From Carposina sasakii (lineage: Eukaryota > Arthropoda > Insecta > Lepidoptera > Carposinidae), in assembly GCA_014607495.2 (NCBI GenBank), contig CP053154.1, forward strand, positions 13,640,001 to 13,704,000: a stretch of 64,000 nt of DNA, written 5' to 3'. The notes below the pieces were generated by a model, which saw only the letters and a program-made list of their open reading frames with translations, was not told the origin of the DNA and made no database searches. The translations under genes were made by a program, and so were the position numbers. This document shows positions 1-9,823 of the stretch, piece after piece. The stretch's first letter is position 1. The number at the start of each line of letters is the position of its first letter.

Positions 1-845
1 ATCATAACTCAATACATTAATAAAAAAATATTTTCTAAGCTTTTATTGTACTATCCTGACATTTGTAAGTCTATGTTCCATTCGTAGGTATACGAAAAGC
101 TTAACGCCCGCGATCACGCGCGCCTCTGTATTATGTACAGACTTGGAACATTCAGAGGTAATATTAAATTGATATTTATTTTTGTATGAAAGTAAAATAT
201 GACAAATTATTAAAACTTATCTTGCGAGGTTATCGATGTTTTAAAATTAACCCTGTATACAGTGTATAGCCTACTAGCATGGTTGAGTGAATAAAGCGTA
301 GGGTCTCTTTTATTAGAAAGACATTGTAGTCTGATCCCTAAATACGGATATATTTTTCTTTGTACATGTTCTAAAACACAAATCCAAGTCTCTCAACATT
401 TTTCATTATTTTTAGTTAGTCGTGTGTTTTGATTCCTTTGCAAAAACGTCAAAATTTATTGCTATGACAAGTTGTTGCCCGCCATTTCTTCTACATGGAT
501 TATAGAATGTAGCCTACGTCCTTCTTCGTACACCACCCATACACTTCACAAGATGTTTTTTCGTCACTACCGTTTACGACGGGTACGTGCTCTATACATG
601 AAATAAAGTAAGTAAGTACATGACAAAAATTTGCTTGGGAACCAACGTCCCCCGACGCGACAAAATTTAATCAAAAATTTCATACGTACGGTCAACAGCA
701 GGCCAAGATAACCATTTGCAGTTCAAAATTAGTGGTTATGCCTCCGACATAAAGGTGGCACAAAGTCCCGAGTAGATAGTCTGCCATGCTTTAGTTGATA
801 CTTACGTAGTGTTAAAAGTTATTTTTTGCTTTTAATAGAGTTTAG
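1..845. other. Non-coding, mostly unassigned
   Basis: AT-rich DNA with no supported gene. Around 545-615 is a degraded end of the TA-CAGGRTG repeat family (matching motifs GGGTACGTGCTCTATACATG and AAATAAAGTAAG), the same family as the intact copy at 59718-60097. Nothing else could be assigned. Confidence 0.5.
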
Positions 846-849
846 CAAT

Positions 850-1703
850 TGAAACGCTGTCCCCTTCTTCCCCTATTACAGGCAAGAAGTGGACAGGTCC
901 AGTTAATGAATCTAAAAACAAAAGAAAAATGCGGTGAAACTAAGTGATTAAAATAAAAAACAATTTATGAACACGAGACTAATTTATTAAAGTAACGCGA
1001 TAACAGGTCGTGGGTGACTAATCCTGGTTTCTCCGATAAATATTAAAATTGTTTACAAAATAACACGTAGCTTTGGAGAGGCGTATCCACGGTAGCAGCC
1101 GAGGCAGCGATGTGTAAAGTCCGACGGAATGCTCGGCAGGTGTGAGGGAGCTCGGTGGAATATTCGGCAATCCTTGGAATACTCCAAATCCAATTCCGAA
1201 TGAAACCCAATTCCGAACGAAATCCAATTCCGAACGACGTTCAAATCCGGACGAAATCCTAATCCGGACGTAATCGCCACCGAACCTAGTTCGAAGTGGC
1301 GACACTTATCACAGATTAAATTATTGAGTTGCACTATGGCGACTATTTGAATTGCAAAACAGCAGAAAGTAATATTTATAATAGGTAAGGAACGAGGAAT
1401 TAACTTAGGCTTCAAATAGTTCCTAATCCTTTGACACAAGCTTTGGTAATGAGCGACGCGCGATCGAGGCAACAGGCCTTCTGTCTGTACTTCGGCCGCA
1501 CGGTTATTGACCTCAGCCTAGAATGGCCTTGCCATTGGTTAAAATTTTAATGTCCCCGCCCGGCGTAAATTTTAGAGATTTTATTACCATAAAAGGTAAT
1601 CTTGGTGCCAAAAAGACGAAATTCCGGCTAGACTGGCAACGCCCAAAACGTTTTTGAAATATAACGACGGCACCATATCGCGGGAATTTTGAACAACGCG
1701 ACA
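850..1703 (-). repeat. LTR (downstream copy in element orientation)
   Basis: 854-bp LTR with TG...CA termini. It contains a series of related CCAATTCCGAA/CCGGACG motifs at 1190-1270. The reading frames crossing it are not genes. Confidence 0.88.
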
Positions 1704-1717
1704 TTGCCCCCCCTCGA
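1704..1717 (-). other. Polypurine tract
   Basis: On the minus strand this reads GTCGAGGGGGGCAA directly before the downstream LTR, the expected position for a plus-strand primer of reverse transcription. Confidence 0.6.
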
Positions 1718-2331
1718 CAGAAAGGTTTTTAGGCGTAGAAGACGACGATAAAACCGCCAAGGACGAAGGAGTTAAAAAAAAACCACGGAAACACTCATCA
1801 ACATACATACGATCCATACATACCATCATCAATCATACATCATATTCATACTATGTGGGAGTTGCTGAAATTGCAATCACACTTACTCTGACACAATAGA
1901 GATCAGAACTAGAATATTAGGCTGACTCATGACAAGTGATCCTAGAACGAAATTTTGTCCTTAACGATAAGATTCGAGAACAATATAGCGATGCCCAGAA
2001 GATTAAATATATTAGTTAGGTGCAGGGTCACTAACCGCCCTGCTGCGTTTGATGAGGCCTTAATTAAAAGAAAATTAAGGTATGAAGAAAAAAAAAATGG
2101 CTTATTTAACAAGTCATCATCCGCTTGAGTGATAAGGCTTTGGGTTGACCTTCCTAAAATACCAAATCCTCGACAACCACCATTGATCTCGAACTCGCTG
2201 CCAATCTAATTACTCTGGAATAAAATTCCAAAATCACGCTAAAACTATTAGGAAATGAAAGCAAGAAAGTAATAATAAAGAAAAAATTATAAATGAAAAA
2301 TTATATAGAATTATTAGACAATGTAAAATCT

Positions 2332-2583
2332 TTAATATGCCAATCCCCAATACTCTTCCCAGACATATCTTGTAAAGTAAAAACAAGTGAAGATTTGAAA
2401 TGAAGCGAACTTGAGCTTGAGGAGCTCGGATAAATTATTGCGGTCGCATACCACCGTAATAGCAGGTGCAACGTCATTGCACTTGACGCACGGCTCATCC
2501 TTCACCGCAGGTAATGTAGGTGATGAAGGACCAGCCGAAGGATTCGATGACAAATATAATGTCGGGGTTGTAGGCCGCGACAT
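2332..2583 (-). pseudogene. Truncated gag-like ORF of the LTR element
   Basis: An 83-codon frame begins with ATG at 2583, about 450 bp downstream of the PBS. Its first ~60 residues are Pro/Ser-rich (MSRPTTPTLY start), contain a CVKC pair and run to a leucine-rich stretch. The sequence then changes character, which suggests the internal deletion junction near 2400. The position fits gag, but I recognise no domain. Not expected to be functional. Confidence 0.4.
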
Positions 2584-3011
2584 CTTGATTTGATAAAAAT
2601 TTTATTTAAATTTAAAAAATATGAAGAAGAGAATGTAAAAAAATTAAAAAAATTAAAAAAAAACACCCCGAAGGTAGTACAAAAAATAAAATCCGTTGAA
2701 AATAACGCAATATCTGGATAACTCGCTAAATGAAAAAGGTAGTGAGTGAAACAGAAGAAATAAATTATATATATATAAAGAATAAAAATACTTATATAAT
2801 ATGCGGACCTGTGAAAAAACGGGTACCCAATTTCTTCCAACAACCCCAAAATAAGGGTTGGAGTCTATTGGGTCGCAGTATTTCACCGGGCGTGCCAGGC
2901 CGCGAGCACTTCTGCTATGAGATAAAAAAAATACACAAAGCTGAAAAAGTACACAAGATAATAAATATGACTCACCAATCACCTAGAAACCAGGATCAAT
3001 GTTATATAATA

Positions 3012-3028
3012 AAAACGAGTGGGCGCCA
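3012..3028 (-). other. Primer-binding site of LTR element
   Basis: The minus strand reads TGGCGCCCACTCG immediately inside the upstream LTR. TGGCGCC starts are typical of insect gypsy-type primer-binding sites matching tRNA 3' ends. The exact tRNA is not assigned. Confidence 0.6.
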
Positions 3029-3029
3029 A

Positions 3030-3883
3030 TGAAACGCTGTCCCCTTCTTCCCCTATTACAGGCAAGAAGTGGACAGGTCCAGTTAATGAATCTAAAAACA
3101 AAGAAAAATGCGGTGAAACTAAGTGATTAAAATAAAAAAACATTTATGAACACGAGACTAATTTATTAAAGTAACGCGATAACAGGTCGTGGGTGACTAA
3201 TCCTGGTTTCTCCGATAAATATTAAAATTGTTTACAAAATAACACGTAGCTTTGGAGAGGCGTATCCAGGTAGCAGCCGAGGCAGCGATGTGTAAAGTCC
3301 GACGGAATGCTCGGCAGGTGTGAGGGAGCTCGGTGGAATATTCGGCAATCCTTGGAATACTCCAAATCCAATTCCGAATGAAACCCAATTCCGAACGAAA
3401 TATCCAATTCCGAACGACGTTCAAATCCGGACGAAATCCTAATCCGGACGTAATCGCCACCGAACCTAGTTCGAAGTGGCGACACTTATCACAGATTAAA
3501 TTATTGAGTTGCACTATGGCGACTATTTGAATTGCAAAACAGCAGAAAGTAATATTTATAATAGGTAAGGAACGAGGAATTAACTTAGGCTTCAAATAGT
3601 TCCTAATCCTTTGACACAAGCTTTGGTAATGAGCGACCGCGCGATCGAGGCAACAGGCCTTCTGTCTGTACTTCGGCCGCACGGTTATTGACCTCAGCCT
3701 AGAATGGCCTTGCCATTGGTTAAAATTTTAATGTCCCCGCCCGGCGTAAATTTTAGAGATTTTATTACCATAAAGGTAATCTTGGTGCCAAAAAGACGAA
3801 ATTCCGGCTAGACTGGCAACGCCCAAAACGTTTTTGAAATATAACGACGGCACCATGTCGCGGGAATTTTGAACAACGCGACA
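3030..3883 (-). repeat. LTR (upstream copy in element orientation)
   Basis: 854-bp LTR, partner of 850-1703. The indels relative to its partner cancel out, giving identical length. The right flank CAAT matches the left flank of the element. Confidence 0.88.
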
Positions 3884-4221
3884 CAATTTAAACCTTTTGT
3901 CATAATGATTGCGTACTTTTTTGGGTCGGGGGTTTTTTAAAATTTTAAATTATTTTTTTTATTTTATGCTTTTTGAAGGAGCTTCTTAATTTTTCATTCT
4001 TTCATTTTATTTCTTTTATTTTTCGCCGCGTAAAAAGTTTAGATGGGGTCGCTATATGCGATCTCGACCAAAGGAAGCTGTTTAACAAACTGGCTCTGGG
4101 AGAATTGCAGTGATTAAGAAACAATAAAGATTAAACTTTGGTCATTCTAGATTTTCAGCAAAAATATAAATCAGTTTATCCGTTTCATTCCGGCAATCCA
4201 GGGTTTCATCCGCCACATCCC

Positions 4222-4529
4222 ATTTCCAGCATCAGGTCCTCGTCAATTAGAAACATGAAGAGAACCAGTCAAGACAAATTCAACGAGCCCAAAGTCGATG
4301 GGTTTACTAAAAGGTAGATCAGGGTTACGTCTCCTGCCTTCGAGCCCTATCATCAGACCAGCTCAGAGGTTCCAGATTTCCAGCATCAGGTCCTCGTCAA
4401 TTAGAAACATAAAGAGAACTAGTTAAGACAAATCCAACGAGCCCAAACTCGATGGGTTTACTAAAAGGCAGTCCAGGGTTACGTCTCCTATTTTCGAGCC
4501 CTAACAGCAGACCAGCTCAGTGGTTCCAG
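4222..4529 (+). repeat. 154-bp tandem duplication
   Basis: Two adjacent copies (4222-4375 and 4376-4529) share the start ATTTCCAGCATCAGGTCCTC and the end CAGACCAGCTCAG(A/T)GGTTCCAG. They belong to a longer dispersed repeat that runs into the microsatellite downstream. No coding sense. Confidence 0.8.
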
Positions 4530-4759
4530 AAGACATTAGTGTTTCAAATGTCAGATCCCACATATGCTTGCAAGCAAACTGAGCGTGTAACATTCCTATC
4601 ACACCTAACAAACGACCTGATAACCTGGAAGACCTAAACCGATTTCCACCAAATATAGCTAAGAACACTGTCGACTGATATACCTTTCAAACAATAAAAA
4701 CTGCATAAAAATCGGATCATCCGTTTGGGAGCTACGATGCCACAGACAGACACATACGC

Positions 4760-4763
<4 letters not shown>

Positions 4764-4796
<33 letters not shown>

Positions 4797-4812
4797 CGCA
4801 CGCACGCACGTA

Positions 4813-4903
<91 letters not shown>
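4764..4903. repeat. (CA)n-(GCAC)n-(CA)n compound microsatellite
   Basis: About 27 bp of alternating CA, a CAAACACG interruption, ~70 bp of GCAC tetranucleotides with one CGTACG variant, then CA again. Reading frames here (His-Thr, Cys-Val, Ala-Arg repeats) are artefacts. It lies inside a dispersed lepidopteran repeat whose 3' part is AACACCCCGTCGTTTTTGCG (4924-4943). Confidence 0.95.
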
Positions 4904-4904
<1 letters not shown>

Positions 4905-4959
4905 AGAGACACGTCAAACTTATAACACCCCGTCGTTTTTGCGTCGGGGGGTTAAAAAA

Positions 4960-6140
4960 TGAGCACCCTCAGACAATATTGTTTTTTTACCGTAATTTCT
5001 TCTCGTTTTTTTTGTATAAGTTTATATTTATGTAGAAATGAAAGATTTAAATACCGATTTCCCGGCTGTATTTCTTTAAATAAAATATTTTACAATTTTA
5101 GCCACTATACTTACGTCTTCCGTCGTTTCGTTCGTTCGTTTTCCTTTTTTCTATTCTGCCATTCCTATCTTCCGTCTCTCTCTCGCACTCATTACTTCTC
5201 GCTCATTACATCCATGCATTCACTCCTATCATAGATAAACCTTCCATGCATCCATCCCACATTTATTTCTTAAATTGTGTATATTTTCTTTTAAGTTAAA
5301 TTTTATATTAGATCGTACAGTCTCATTAATATTTTTCCAAATAAAAACACAAGAAGTGTATAATATACATTGTCTAAATTTAGTAGTTTAGTTTTATTGT
5401 ATAATATTTAGTAGACATCAAACGATTAAAGCGATACAATACTTTAATTATTTTGTTCTGTGTTCTTTGTAGCGGTTTAAGATTAGTTTCGGCCGCAGTT
5501 CCCCACACAGATGATAAGGAGAATCTATAGTGCGAGTATTCGGATACGTTGCAACCATAAAACACTCTATATGTACATACAATTTGTGGGAACAAACAAA
5601 CAAACTTAATTTCACATTTACCTATAATGATACATATCTTTTGGACAACGATAAATCATAATTTTTGAGGCATATGAAACTTACCAAATTAATTAATGTC
5701 AAAATATTGTAATACTTAATTTTAAAAAACTGAAATCTTAACAAAATGAAAATGAAATCATACCATTCAGGCCCTACGTACCTATATACTATGATAAGAC
5801 CGTTCTTAAAATGTAAAGGAACCCCAATGTGGCCGGTCATTAGAATGCGTCAAGGAGTCCACAATTTTTTGCGGTTCCTACTCTTTCGGTCCCCTTCTTC
5901 GGCATGCGCGTCATCTTGCTACACGCGTCAATGTGCTTTACTTTTGGAGATGTGTGGGTGACCACTATTACCCGCTGAGTCCCATTACCCGATCTTCCCC
6001 TATACTTAACACTTGTATTATTAATGAAATTGTATTAGGCGTTACAATTCGGAAGTTCAAACATTTTTTCAAATTCAAAAGATGTATTATTTCAAAGTCA
6101 ACAGTGGCTCATTTATTATTCCACTTTTGGCCAAGAAGCA
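4960..6140. other. Intergenic region upstream of sucrase A
   Basis: No supported gene. The part 5735-6062 looks repeat-derived. The 40 bp at 6023-6062 are identical to 57451-57490. The core promoter of sucrase A starts just to the right. Confidence 0.5.
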
Positions 6141-6141
6141 G

Positions 6142-6148
6142 TATATAA
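6142..6148 (+). promoter_or_regulatory. TATA box of sucrase A
   Basis: TATATAA lies 79 bp upstream of the ATG at 6221, leaving room for initiation near 6172-6178 and a ~45-nt leader. The second sucrase gene has the same arrangement. Confidence 0.6.
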
Positions 6149-6220
6149 CTGCGTGTATGAGAATCGTGTTACATTATCAAACCTGTACTTGTTGAGTAAC
6201 CTGCAAGTCACGCTGAAAAA

Positions 6221-7660
6221 ATGAAGGACATTATTTGCAAGATTTTCCTTCTAATATTTTTTATTTACTGCTCAGATGCATTAAGAGAAGATCGCTACTA
6301 TCCTCGTTACCACTTAGCTCCACCTCATGGTTGGATGAACGACCCCAATGGCTTTTGTATCTTCAATGATGAGTACCACATGTTCTATCAATATAACCCA
6401 TACTCCAGCCAGAACTCCGGTATAGTTCACTGGGGCCACGCCAAGAGCAAGGACTTGTTCCACTGGGAGCATCTTGGTATAGCAATGTACCCAGACCAAC
6501 CATACGATAACGGCGGAGTATTTTCAGGAAGCGGTCTTGTGGAAAATAATACCATGTACCTCTTTTACACGGGAAATGTTAATAAAGCTGATGGAACTAT
6601 TGATCATGAATATCAAGCTTTGGCTACAAGTACTGACGGAGTTAACATAGTGAAGTATGATCAAAATCCAATTATTATTGCAGCTGATAAACAACCGCAT
6701 ATCCGAGACCCAAAAGTATGGAAGCATGATGACAAATACTACATGGTCTTGGGCAACTCATTTGAAAATTATACCCTTGGTCGCATTCTATTGTACGTCT
6801 CAAATGACAAAATAAATTGGGACGAAGCATCAATTTTAATTGAATCTGATGGATTCTTGGGCTACATGTTGGAATGTCCTGATTTGTTTCCGCTTGGTGA
6901 TTACTTTGTTCTTATCTTTTCTCCACAAGGCATGAAACCGGAAGGTGACAAGTACAAAAACCTTTATCAGACGGGTTACGTTGTTGGAAAGTTGGATTAT
7001 AACACCAATGTGTTCACTCCATTGACAAAATTTAAAGAACTGGACCACGGTCACGACTTCTACGCAACTCAAACCATAGAAGATCATCATGGCAGAAGAT
7101 TGTTGGTGTCTTGGCTTGACATGTGGGAGACAAATTACCCCGAAAAGGCCGATGGATTTTCTGGCCAATTATCTATTGTAAGAGAGCTAAAACTTGTTAA
7201 AAAGCAATTAATACAAAATCCAGTCAAGGAAGTTTTAATTGTTAGAGGACCTAAACTTTACAGCGGCCCGGTACGAGGAAGTAAAAGCATTACTCTTCGA
7301 GATAAATCAGGTGAAGTGCGTATTCAGGCTTCACCTCTGGAAGATTTAACGGTAAAAATTGAATCTAACAACTCATCTGCTACAGTGTTCATTAACTATG
7401 ATAATAAAAACCGTCTTATCTCCTTAAACCGTGGTGGAGAAGATGGTATCCGTCGTACAACTTGGAAGCCAGTGGGCAAATTGAACTTGAGACTCTTCAT
7501 TGACGCCAGTTCTATTGAATTATTTTGTGGTATTGGTGAAGTCACGTTCTCAAGTCGTTTTTTTCCGGAAGGTGACGTAAAGGTCGGCTTAGGAGGAAGA
7601 AGTTTTGCGGATAACATGGAGGTTTATTCCATCCAACGGACCGTTGATAAGCCTGAGTAA
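6221..7660 (+). CDS. Suc: Beta-fructofuranosidase (sucrase), GH32, copy A
   Basis: Predicted secreted GH32 enzyme hydrolysing the fructosyl side of sucrose to glucose and fructose. The frame is intronless, 479 aa. Residues 1-20 form a hydrophobic signal peptide. The GH32 five-blade propeller follows with the sucrase box WMNDPNG at 38-44 (nucleophile Asp41), RDP at 162-164 (Asp163, transition-state stabiliser) and ECPD at 218-221 (acid/base Glu218), so the catalytic triad is complete. A beta-sandwich C-terminal module covers roughly 340-475. Sequons NNT (110) and NYT (183) suggest glycosylation. Animals generally lack GH32; Lepidoptera are known to carry it through transfer from bacteria (silkworm BmSuc1), where the enzyme is found in midgut and silk gland and tolerates plant alkaloid sugar mimics. 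Strong TATA box and AATAAA. Convergent with copy B, to which it is clearly similar along its whole length. Which of the lepidopteran Suc paralogues it is cannot be told here. Confidence 0.96.
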   Translation: MKDIICKIFLLIFFIYCSDALREDRYYPRYHLAPPHGWMNDPNGFCIFNDEYHMFYQYNPYSSQNSGIVHWGHAKSKDLFHWEHLGIAMYPDQPYDNGGVFSGSGLVENNTMYLFYTGNVNKADGTIDHEYQALATSTDGVNIVKYDQNPIIIAADKQPHIRDPKVWKHDDKYYMVLGNSFENYTLGRILLYVSNDKINWDEASILIESDGFLGYMLECPDLFPLGDYFVLIFSPQGMKPEGDKYKNLYQTGYVVGKLDYNTNVFTPLTKFKELDHGHDFYATQTIEDHHGRRLLVSWLDMWETNYPEKADGFSGQLSIVRELKLVKKQLIQNPVKEVLIVRGPKLYSGPVRGSKSITLRDKSGEVRIQASPLEDLTVKIESNNSSATVFINYDNKNRLISLNRGGEDGIRRTTWKPVGKLNLRLFIDASSIELFCGIGEVTFSSRFFPEGDVKVGLGGRSFADNMEVYSIQRTVDKPE

Positions 7661-7695
7661 GGATAAAATATGTCTAATGACTTACTTTAAATTGC

Positions 7696-7701
7696 AATAA
7701 A
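7696..7701 (+). terminator. Polyadenylation signal of sucrase A
   Basis: AATAAA 36 bp after the stop codon. Confidence 0.7.
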
Positions 7702-8769
7702 AGTTATTTATGCCTACCTATATATTTTATAGCTTCAACAATGTTCGATCACCATTTAACTATCTAAACTTAATAAACTAAGTCGCTAGGTGTTCCTTTA
7801 ATAACTTTTCGATAAGGATAAGGATCTCCTACATATTAGATTAGATCGAAATAACCTAAGGTTAAATCTCGGTAATACTCGGTAAACGATGTGTAAAGGT
7901 TTTGGCGGTGACCCATTGTTGTATAAAAGTGTTTCTTAACAAGGACTATCACTGGAAAGTAGCTGATATTATACGGAGTAACCGTAGTCTCCTTACCACC
8001 ACCGCCGCCACGGGAACGGAAAATAACGAGAATCTACTAGGTTAAAATAAATTATGAAAGCCTAAGCTGTGTATAGATTTTAAACATGGAATCAGAATAA
8101 AACCTTTCACACTCTTGACACTTCTCCGACAATATCAATCCCCAGACATCCCATTAAATTCAAATTCAAAATTCATTTATTTCAGGTAATAGACCCATAT
8201 ATTCTGATAACAATTATTATTATATTATTAATATTATAACACATTTAGATAATAACAAGTTTAGTTATCCATTAGATGGATCCCTAAGGATTATAATATA
8301 TTTTTGGAGGAAGGTAATGTAACAATCAGTAAGTTCGACCTTCCACTGTCGTAAGGTCTACTCGGGTCATACACCCGTCTCGCTGAACTCATCTTATGCA
8401 TCAAATAGGGTCGGTTACAGTTTGTTTATTTATATTTAACTTTCCGGGATATAACGATTTCAAAATCACAATTTTAGACTTGCCAAAAAACGCTCCATAC
8501 AAACGGCTACCACGACGTGACGTCACTCTTTAAGCAACTTGTATGCACGTAAAAGAACTTTTGTTCTACAGCTATATTAAATATTGTGTTTATAAATATG
8601 GTCAGAAAACAAAAGTTGCTCTAAAATTTTTTTCGATAACTTTACAATTTCGTAAAATTTCACTTATAATTTATTTGGGTGAATTTCCCAGGTACGTTTT
8701 TAGCGCGGCGTGTATGAAAATCGTAGTGGAAAGTGCAAAATGCACATTTATTAATTTTTTTTCATTAAG
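7702..8769. other. Intergenic, no gene seen
   Basis: AT-rich DNA without a supported gene. The short frame at 8543-8797 has no recognisable content and runs into the LINE fragment. Confidence 0.5.
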
Positions 8770-9823
8770 TTCAGACAGTGATACTATTCGCCGATGATTG
8801 TACTATAGTGTGTAATAGCGAAGATGAGATAATTACCAGCCTTAATGCAGTAAACGCCTGGCTACATAGAAACAACCTAAAAGTCAACTATCAAAAAACT
8901 AATTTAATTAAATTTAAACAGAAAAATAATGAATTAACGAAGACAAAAATAGATTTTGATGGGTATGAAATACATGAGACTAAAGCCGCAAAATTTTTAG
9001 GACTCTATATCGATAGTGATATGAAATGGCAAACACACCTAGAGTTCGTACACTCAAATATGCTAACATTTTCATATGCACTGCGTAAACTGAGTAAAGT
9101 CGTTAGTAAAAAAGCAGTCATAACGGCATATCATGGCTATGTTGTATCTAGACTGAGGTATGGAATTATTTTCTGGGGCAATGCAATAAATATACAGCGA
9201 CTATTTATAGCCCAAAAGAGTTGCATCCGTGCAATCTGCAAATTGAAAATGAGAGAAAGCTGCAGGAATTCATTAAAAACACTTAAACTATTAACATTAC
9301 CCTCAATATACGTATATGAAATTATAATACATATAAGACGTAATCCTCATTTGTATCCTCAAGTTGCAAGTGCAAGACGGTGCCACTTTTTGGAACCAAA
9401 ACCAAATATTAAAACGACTCTCTTACGAAATAGTGTGATAGGAATGTCTACTAAAATATACAACGCGTTGCCATCTGACATAATACAATGCAATAATTTA
9501 GTAACATTTAAGGCAAAACTACGTGCCTATCTTATAGACAAGACAATTTACTCAGTGACTGAATTATTTGACAAATAATATAATAATGCCTAAGTATAAA
9601 TAATGGAGTTTCAACGACATGTGCTAATAATGTTTCTTTATATGTAATTTAATTGAATGTTCTATTTAAATGTGATTGTTATTTTATTTTTATGTAAATG
9701 CTCTATGTATAAATTTGTACGCCAAATGGCAAATCACAGTGCACTATATTGACATAATTATGTACTCAACAACTTTATAACATGTGTATTACAAATGAAT
9801 AAATTGAATTGAATTGAATTGAA
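8770..9823 (+). mobile_element. 5'-truncated LINE 3' end (CR1/Jockey-like)
   Basis: Contains the last third of a reverse transcriptase (8778-9578), a ~225-bp 3' UTR and a tail of four TTGAA units (9804-9823). It resembles the C-terminal part of the LINE at 46.7-51 kb. Lies between the two sucrase genes. Confidence 0.85.
8778..9578 (+). pseudogene. Reverse transcriptase fragment (catalytic YXDD-box onward)
   Basis: The frame opens with ILFADDCTIV, the FADD catalytic box of non-LTR reverse transcriptases, followed by thumb and C-terminal segments (FLGLYIDSDMKWQTHL, SRLRYGIIFWGN, LLTLPSIYVYEI). The palm upstream of FADD and the endonuclease are missing because of 5' truncation. There is no true start codon; the frame simply opens at the truncation point. 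About 266 codons remain open, so the insertion is fairly young. Confidence 0.85.

Larger units (their letters stand above)
850..3883 (-). mobile_element. Internally deleted LTR retrotransposon (gypsy-like)
   Basis: Two near-identical 854-bp direct repeats (850-1703 and 3030-3883) enclose a 1.3-kb interior and are flanked by a 4-bp duplication, CAAT, at 846-849 and 3884-3887. On the minus strand each LTR begins TGTCGCG and ends TTTCA. The interior next to the upstream LTR begins TTGGCGCCCACTCG, a primer-binding-site-like sequence, and a purine-rich run GAGGGGGGCAA lies just before the downstream LTR. The interior keeps only a leader and a short gag-like reading frame. No protease, reverse transcriptase or integrase is present, so the copy is non-autonomous. 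The 4-bp duplication and PBS favour the Ty3/gypsy group, which is an inference. The LTRs differ by about five small indels and few substitutions, which points to recent insertion. Confidence 0.88.

Noticed and set aside
1018..1472. Open frames in the first 3.7 kb repeated at 3197-3682
   Set aside because: They lie within the two LTR copies and have no recognisable protein content.
4634..4925. Open frames encoding His-Thr, Cys-Val and Ala-Arg repeats
   Set aside because: They are translations of the CA/GCAC microsatellite in several frames on both strands.
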